Below are positions 56,718-59,800 of a DNA stretch of 59,800 bases, piece by piece. The stretch is taken from assembly GCA_029260765.1 (NCBI GenBank), contig JAJDCP010000036.1, positions 1-59,800 on the forward strand, in the 5' to 3' direction. The notes beneath the pieces are model-generated. The model ran no database searches. It had not been told where the DNA came from and worked only from the letters and a program-made list of their open reading frames with translations. Source of the stretch: Planctomycetota bacterium. Its GTDB lineage: Bacteria; Planctomycetota; J058; JAJDCP01. The position numbers and the translations under genes are program-made. The first letter of the stretch is position 1. Each line of letters opens with the position of its first letter.

Positions 56718-57836
56718 TCAGAGCAGCCCGAGGTAGACGCGCAGAACCCCTTCAACCATAGCTTGAGTGCTGAATTCGCGACAGACCCGCGTGAATCCCT
56801 GCTCTGCGAGCCGCCCTGCAAAGGCGGGCTCGGCCAGCAAGCGACAGACAGCTTCGGCCAATGCCTGGGGGTCACGCACCGGGCAGAGCAGGCCGTTCTG
56901 CTCGTGGCGCAGGATCTCTGGAATCCCCCCGGCCATCGTGCCCACCACCGGCAACTTCGCGGCCAGGGCGTCGAGCACCGAGGTGCCCAGGCCCTCGAGG
57001 TGGCTGGGCATCACGAACACATCGAAGGCGCGCAGCAACGCAGGTACGTCCCGGCGGAATCCTGGGAACGCGATCCGATCGGCCACTCCGAGGGCGCGCG
57101 CTTCCTCCATCAGGCCGGCCCGCAGCTCTCCATCCCCGACAATCGCGAAACGCGCCTGCGGGTGTCGTGCCAGAATCTTCGGGATGGCTTGCACGAAATA
57201 GGTCTGGCCCTTGTGGTCGGCGCAGTGCGCGACATTGGCCACCAAAGGCGCATCGTCGGCCACGCCCAGCTCAGCGCGCAGAGCCCCGCGCTTACGCGGG
57301 GCAGCGATGATGCGCTGCAGATCGATGCCCGAGTGGACGACCTCGATCCGCAGGGCGTCCAGGCCGTCGGCGATCAGAACCTGGCGGATCGCCTCCGAGA
57401 CCGTGATGTAACGGTCGACGCCGTATTTGTATTTAATGCCGTTCAGGCCCAGAAAAGAGCGTCGGTAGATCGAAAAGTCCACGCGTCGGTGCACGACCAC
57501 TTTGGGTTGGCGCGCCCCCGAGCACAGCAAGCGGGCCAGCTGCACGTACACGTGGGCATGGGAGGTATGGGCGTGCAGGATGTTGAGCTTGTGGCGCCGG
57601 ACCAGCCGAGCCAACTTCCACGGTATTGAAAAGTCCACCTCGCCGTGCATGCGCATCTCGATGACGGTGTGCCCGGCGCGGCGGGCTCGCTCGGCCATCA
57701 CGCTGCCTTGCTTGGCGACCAACAGCCCTTCGATGCCTCGGGCGCGCAAGCCGTCGAGCAGGTACAGGGTCTGTTGCTCGCCGCCCCGCCAGGTGCGCTC
57801 GGTGTTGACATGCAACAGGCGTGGTGCACCGGTCAT
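56718..57836 (-). CDS. GT4-family glycosyltransferase
   Basis: 372 residues, GT-B fold with an N-terminal GGEQQTLYLLDGLRARG acceptor half and a C-terminal nucleotide-sugar half (VANVAHCADHKGQ, IVGDGELRAGL, PSHLEGLGTSVLDALA, GIPEIL with the EX7E pair). It extends an envelope glycan, substrate unknown. Its start overlaps the preceding gene's stop (ATGA). Confidence 0.9.
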   Translation of the reverse strand: MTGAPRLLHVNTERTWRGGEQQTLYLLDGLRARGIEGLLVAKQGSVMAERARRAGHTVIEMRMHGEVDFSIPWKLARLVRRHKLNILHAHTSHAHVYVQLARLLCSGARQPKVVVHRRVDFSIYRRSFLGLNGIKYKYGVDRYITVSEAIRQVLIADGLDALRIEVVHSGIDLQRIIAAPRKRGALRAELGVADDAPLVANVAHCADHKGQTYFVQAIPKILARHPQARFAIVGDGELRAGLMEEARALGVADRIAFPGFRRDVPALLRAFDVFVMPSHLEGLGTSVLDALAAKLPVVGTMAGGIPEILRHEQNGLLCPVRDPQALAEAVCRLLAEPAFAGRLAEQGFTRVCREFSTQAMVEGVLRVYLGLL

Positions 57837-59038
57837 CGTGAGGCCGCCCGGCTGGCGTTCTTTTCGATCCGCACCGCTTCATACAACTCGAGGATGCGCT
57901 TGAAGTGCTTGTCCCACGAGTAGCCTTCGGCGTCGCGGCGGGCTTCACGCCCGAACGCCGCACGCTTCTCGGGGTCGGCGTCGAGCGCGCGGATCCAGCC
58001 TGCCAACGAGGCGGAATCGCGTGGATCGTCCATCACGTAGCCGGTCTCATCATGGCGCACGACCTCGGCGGCTCCTGCGCGGTCGCTGACCAGTGGCGGC
58101 ACCCCCGTCGCCATCGCCTCGAGCACCACGTTGCCGAAGATATCGAAGCGGGTCGGCAGAGCGAACAGATCCGCCGCTGCATGCCAGCGCGCGATGTCTC
58201 GCTGGGGACCGCAGAAACGTGCGATCTCAGCCACATCGAGCTGGCGTGCCAGCCCGCGGTAGCTGCGCTCACGGGCGCGCCGCTCCTTGCCGACGATCGC
58301 CAGGCGCAAGGGACGTTTCGAGGCCAGACCTCCGTCGGACTTGATCCGGGCGGCGGCTTCGAGCAGCGTGCGCAGGCCCTTGCGGCGATAGTCGTTGCCC
58401 ACCATCAAGACGACAAAGGCATCGGCTTCGAAGCCGTGATCCTGACGTAACTGATTCCGCTCACGTCCTACGTTGTCTGGGTGGAAACGGTCACTCTCGA
58501 TGCCGTTGTAGATCACCTCGACGTCGGACACGGCCAGTCCGTAACGCCGTAGGATCTGTTGCCGGGCAAACTCGGACATGGCGACAATGCGGCGGAAGTT
58601 TCCGCGCGCAAAGCGCGCCCGTTCGATGCGCTCGACCATCCGCTGGTGCAAGCTGAGGCGGCGGATGGTGCGCGCCAGCGGCGAGCCGGCGTCGCGGTCC
58701 TGCAGCGAGTATTCCTGGTAGTCGAGCAGGCAGCCCGAACCGTCGGTGTAGATATCCTGCCAGGAGGTTTTGGTGAAACCGTGCACGACGTCGAAGTCGG
58801 CGTTGCGCACCTGCTTCTCGCTGGCGCGGTCGAAGCTCCAGACCTTCAGGAAGCGGATCGGTTTGAAGGGGTTGGAGATCTTGTGGAACTGGATGCGTGG
58901 GTCGGCGTCCGGCTCCCAGAAGTGGCAGAAGTAGTGCACCTCGTGGCCGGCATCGAGGAGCCGCGCGACCAGCGAATGGATGTACATCTCCACGCCGCCC
59001 ACGCGGCTGTAGCGAGTATGGGTGATCGCGACTTTCAT
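57833..59038 (-). CDS. GT4-family glycosyltransferase (WaaG-like)
   Basis: 401 residues from ATG 59038, the first Met that starts the fold (MKVAITHTRYSRVGGVEMYIHSL); the longer upstream frame is not family-like. C-terminal domain: LMVGNDYRRKGLRTLLEAA, IVGKERRARER, TRFDIFGNVVLEAMATGVP (EX7E) and ETGYVMDDPRD. The form is typical of WaaG-type glucosyltransferases of lipopolysaccharide core. It is the first gene of the four-gene envelope-glycan cluster. Confidence 0.9.
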   Translation of the reverse strand: MKVAITHTRYSRVGGVEMYIHSLVARLLDAGHEVHYFCHFWEPDADPRIQFHKISNPFKPIRFLKVWSFDRASEKQVRNADFDVVHGFTKTSWQDIYTDGSGCLLDYQEYSLQDRDAGSPLARTIRRLSLHQRMVERIERARFARGNFRRIVAMSEFARQQILRRYGLAVSDVEVIYNGIESDRFHPDNVGRERNQLRQDHGFEADAFVVLMVGNDYRRKGLRTLLEAAARIKSDGGLASKRPLRLAIVGKERRARERSYRGLARQLDVAEIARFCGPQRDIARWHAAADLFALPTRFDIFGNVVLEAMATGVPPLVSDRAGAAEVVRHDETGYVMDDPRDSASLAGWIRALDADPEKRAAFGREARRDAEGYSWDKHFKRILELYEAVRIEKNASRAASR

Positions 59039-59143
59039 GCCCGACTCTTGCTGGCCCCGGGGGGCGGCGGAAACGGGGCATTCTACCGCAAAGACCGTTA
59101 CGAATGAAGGCAGAGCCGACGGTGACATTGTGCTGACAAATCG

Positions 59144-59159
59144 TGGCACGATACTTGCT
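59144..59159 (+). promoter_or_regulatory. consensus sigma-54 promoter
   Basis: TGGCACGATACTTGCT is an exact match to TGGCACG-N4-TTGCW (-24/-12). It is 63 nt before the ATG at 59222, leaving room for a normal leader. No activator site is identified; RtcR is the only sigma-54 activator in the window, 54 kb away. Confidence 0.85.
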
Positions 59160-59221
59160 AATATGGACTCAAAGGCCCGACGCGGTTCGGGCTGCTGCAA
59201 CACAACCTGCGGAGAACCTCC

Positions 59222-59635
59222 ATGCTGCATCCGGACTTTCCTGTCGTCAGCGGCGCGCTGAGACTGCCCCGTGAGTGGACCCTGTTTCTGCCCATGCCTT
59301 TCAATCAACGCGTCGAGACCGAAGACATGGTGCTCTGGCGGCCCGGACTGAGGATCTGGTTGTCTGTCTGGGGAAATGATGGCAGCGGCCGCGCGCGGCT
59401 CGACCGGGTTGTGCGCGATATGCCCGGCGACGCGCAGGAGCTCGAACAGAGCGAGGCGGGTTCGGTTTCCCGCATTGCCTATTGGGTGCTTGAGCAGGGG
59501 GCGCTGGCCCTGCATGGCTTCGTGTTCGGGCCAGAGGGCGAGGTGCAGCTGGTGCACTACTGTGACGGGCCCGAGCAGCTCGAGCTGGCCCGCCGCATCT
59601 GGCGCAGCATCGGGCCGGCGCAGGTGGTTGTTTGA
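59222..59635 (+). CDS. small protein of unknown function behind a sigma-54 promoter
   Basis: 137 residues, not recognised; alpha/beta, no signal peptide, with an N-terminal LPREWTLFLPMPF segment and a C-terminal helix ARRIWRSIGPAQ. ATG at 59222 follows GGAG. Its promoter suggests expression under a specific enhancer-dependent signal. Confidence 0.65.
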   Translation: MLHPDFPVVSGALRLPREWTLFLPMPFNQRVETEDMVLWRPGLRIWLSVWGNDGSGRARLDRVVRDMPGDAQELEQSEAGSVSRIAYWVLEQGALALHGFVFGPEGEVQLVHYCDGPEQLELARRIWRSIGPAQVVV

Positions 59636-59739
59636 TCAGACCAGCAGCTTTTCCAGCCCCAGCGCGAGTTAGACGGTATGTGGCGCCAGAAATCACATGT
59701 TTGCCTGTGCGCGTGTCCAAGGCCCAGGTACTATTCCTT

Positions 59740-59797
59740 GTAGGGGAGGGGTTTATCCCCTCCCGAGCGAACGGGCGGGGGTAAACCCCGCCCCTAC
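59740..59797. repeat. double-palindromic GC-rich repeat element
   Basis: A near-perfect 26-bp inverted repeat: GTAGGGG at 59740-59746 pairs with CCCCTAC at 59791-59797, followed inward by GGGGTTTA/TAAACCCC, CCCC/GGGG and CCCG/CGGG, with a 6-nt AGCGAA loop (23 Watson-Crick pairs, one G-U, two mismatches). Each arm is itself a smaller palindrome, GGGAGGGG-TTTAT-CCCCTCCC and GGGCGGGG-GTAAA-CCCCGCCC. Such units resemble dispersed REP/MITE-like repeats. Confidence 0.75.
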
Positions 59798-59800
59798 TTT

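Overview
The window is about 60 kb of GC-rich, densely coded bacterial DNA. Several things together suggest Planctomycetota or a similar deep-branching Gram-negative lineage: two membrane Ser/Thr kinases, formylglycine-generating-enzyme-like (FGE-like) domains joined to membrane anchors, an ECF sigma/anti-sigma pair beside a redoxin-cytochrome c-copper monooxygenase-like fusion, lipopolysaccharide-type glycosyltransferases, and many large proteins of unknown function. No rRNA or tRNA was recognised, so the assignment is an inference.

Layout. 1-3.4 kb: a polytopic GT-C-like transferase, a STAS-domain protein and a membrane-anchored SRPBCC protein. 3.4-7.5 kb: the RNA-repair locus, with sigma-54 activator rtcR divergent from rtcB-rtcA. 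7.5-12 kb: a Ser/Thr kinase with an SR-rich linker and FGE-like tail, two uncharacterised genes, and a 95-codon remnant of glutamate dehydrogenase that has lost its whole middle. 12-15.2 kb: an alpha/beta hydrolase and a flavodoxin fusion, both on minus. 15.2-20.3 kb: ECF sigma factor, membrane anti-sigma candidate, redoxin/cytochrome c/copper-oxygenase-like fusion, then glnS. 20.3-28.6 kb: a three-gene minus-strand unit led by a 2,375-residue protein (EF-hand, HEAT-like, membrane, coiled-coil and C-terminal regions). 28.7-30.7 kb: two genes facing away from each other that have both lost their 5' ends, a thioredoxin-like gene with TGA at the active-site Cys codon and an ABC exporter missing TM1-4. 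30.8-34.7 kb: HAD phosphatase, FGE-like membrane protein, tandem universal stress protein. 34.8-35.0 kb: a hexanucleotide repeat.

35.1-44.7 kb is a menaquinone operon, menF-menD-menA-menC/E fusion-polyprenyl synthase-DAHP synthase. Its first five genes are joined by 4-bp ATGA overlaps, and a GbsR/MarR-type regulator is divergent from it across an intergenic region rich in palindromes. The operon joins chorismate supply (DAHP synthase), the naphthoquinone head group (MenF, D, C, E), the side chain (polyprenyl synthase) and prenylation (MenA). menB, menH and the methyltransferase are not in the window. 44.9-47.4 kb holds small proteins and a bacterial homologue of the ERG2/sigma-1 receptor family next to a DUF1304-type membrane protein. 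47.5-51.7 kb: a second kinase and two secreted proteins. 51.9-54.8 kb: eutB-eutC-eutL (B12-dependent ethanolamine ammonia-lyase plus one microcompartment shell protein) with no other eut genes. 54.8-59.0 kb: envelope glycosyltransferases and an SGNH hydrolase. The window ends with a small gene behind a consensus-perfect sigma-54 promoter and a long double-palindromic element.

The best leads for something new are the 20.3-28.6 kb giant-protein unit, the ERG2/sigma-1 homologue, the TGA-containing thioredoxin, the deleted glutamate dehydrogenase, the MenC-MenE fusion and the orphan eutBCL set. All functional statements rest on reading the sequence and recalling family features; no database search was run.
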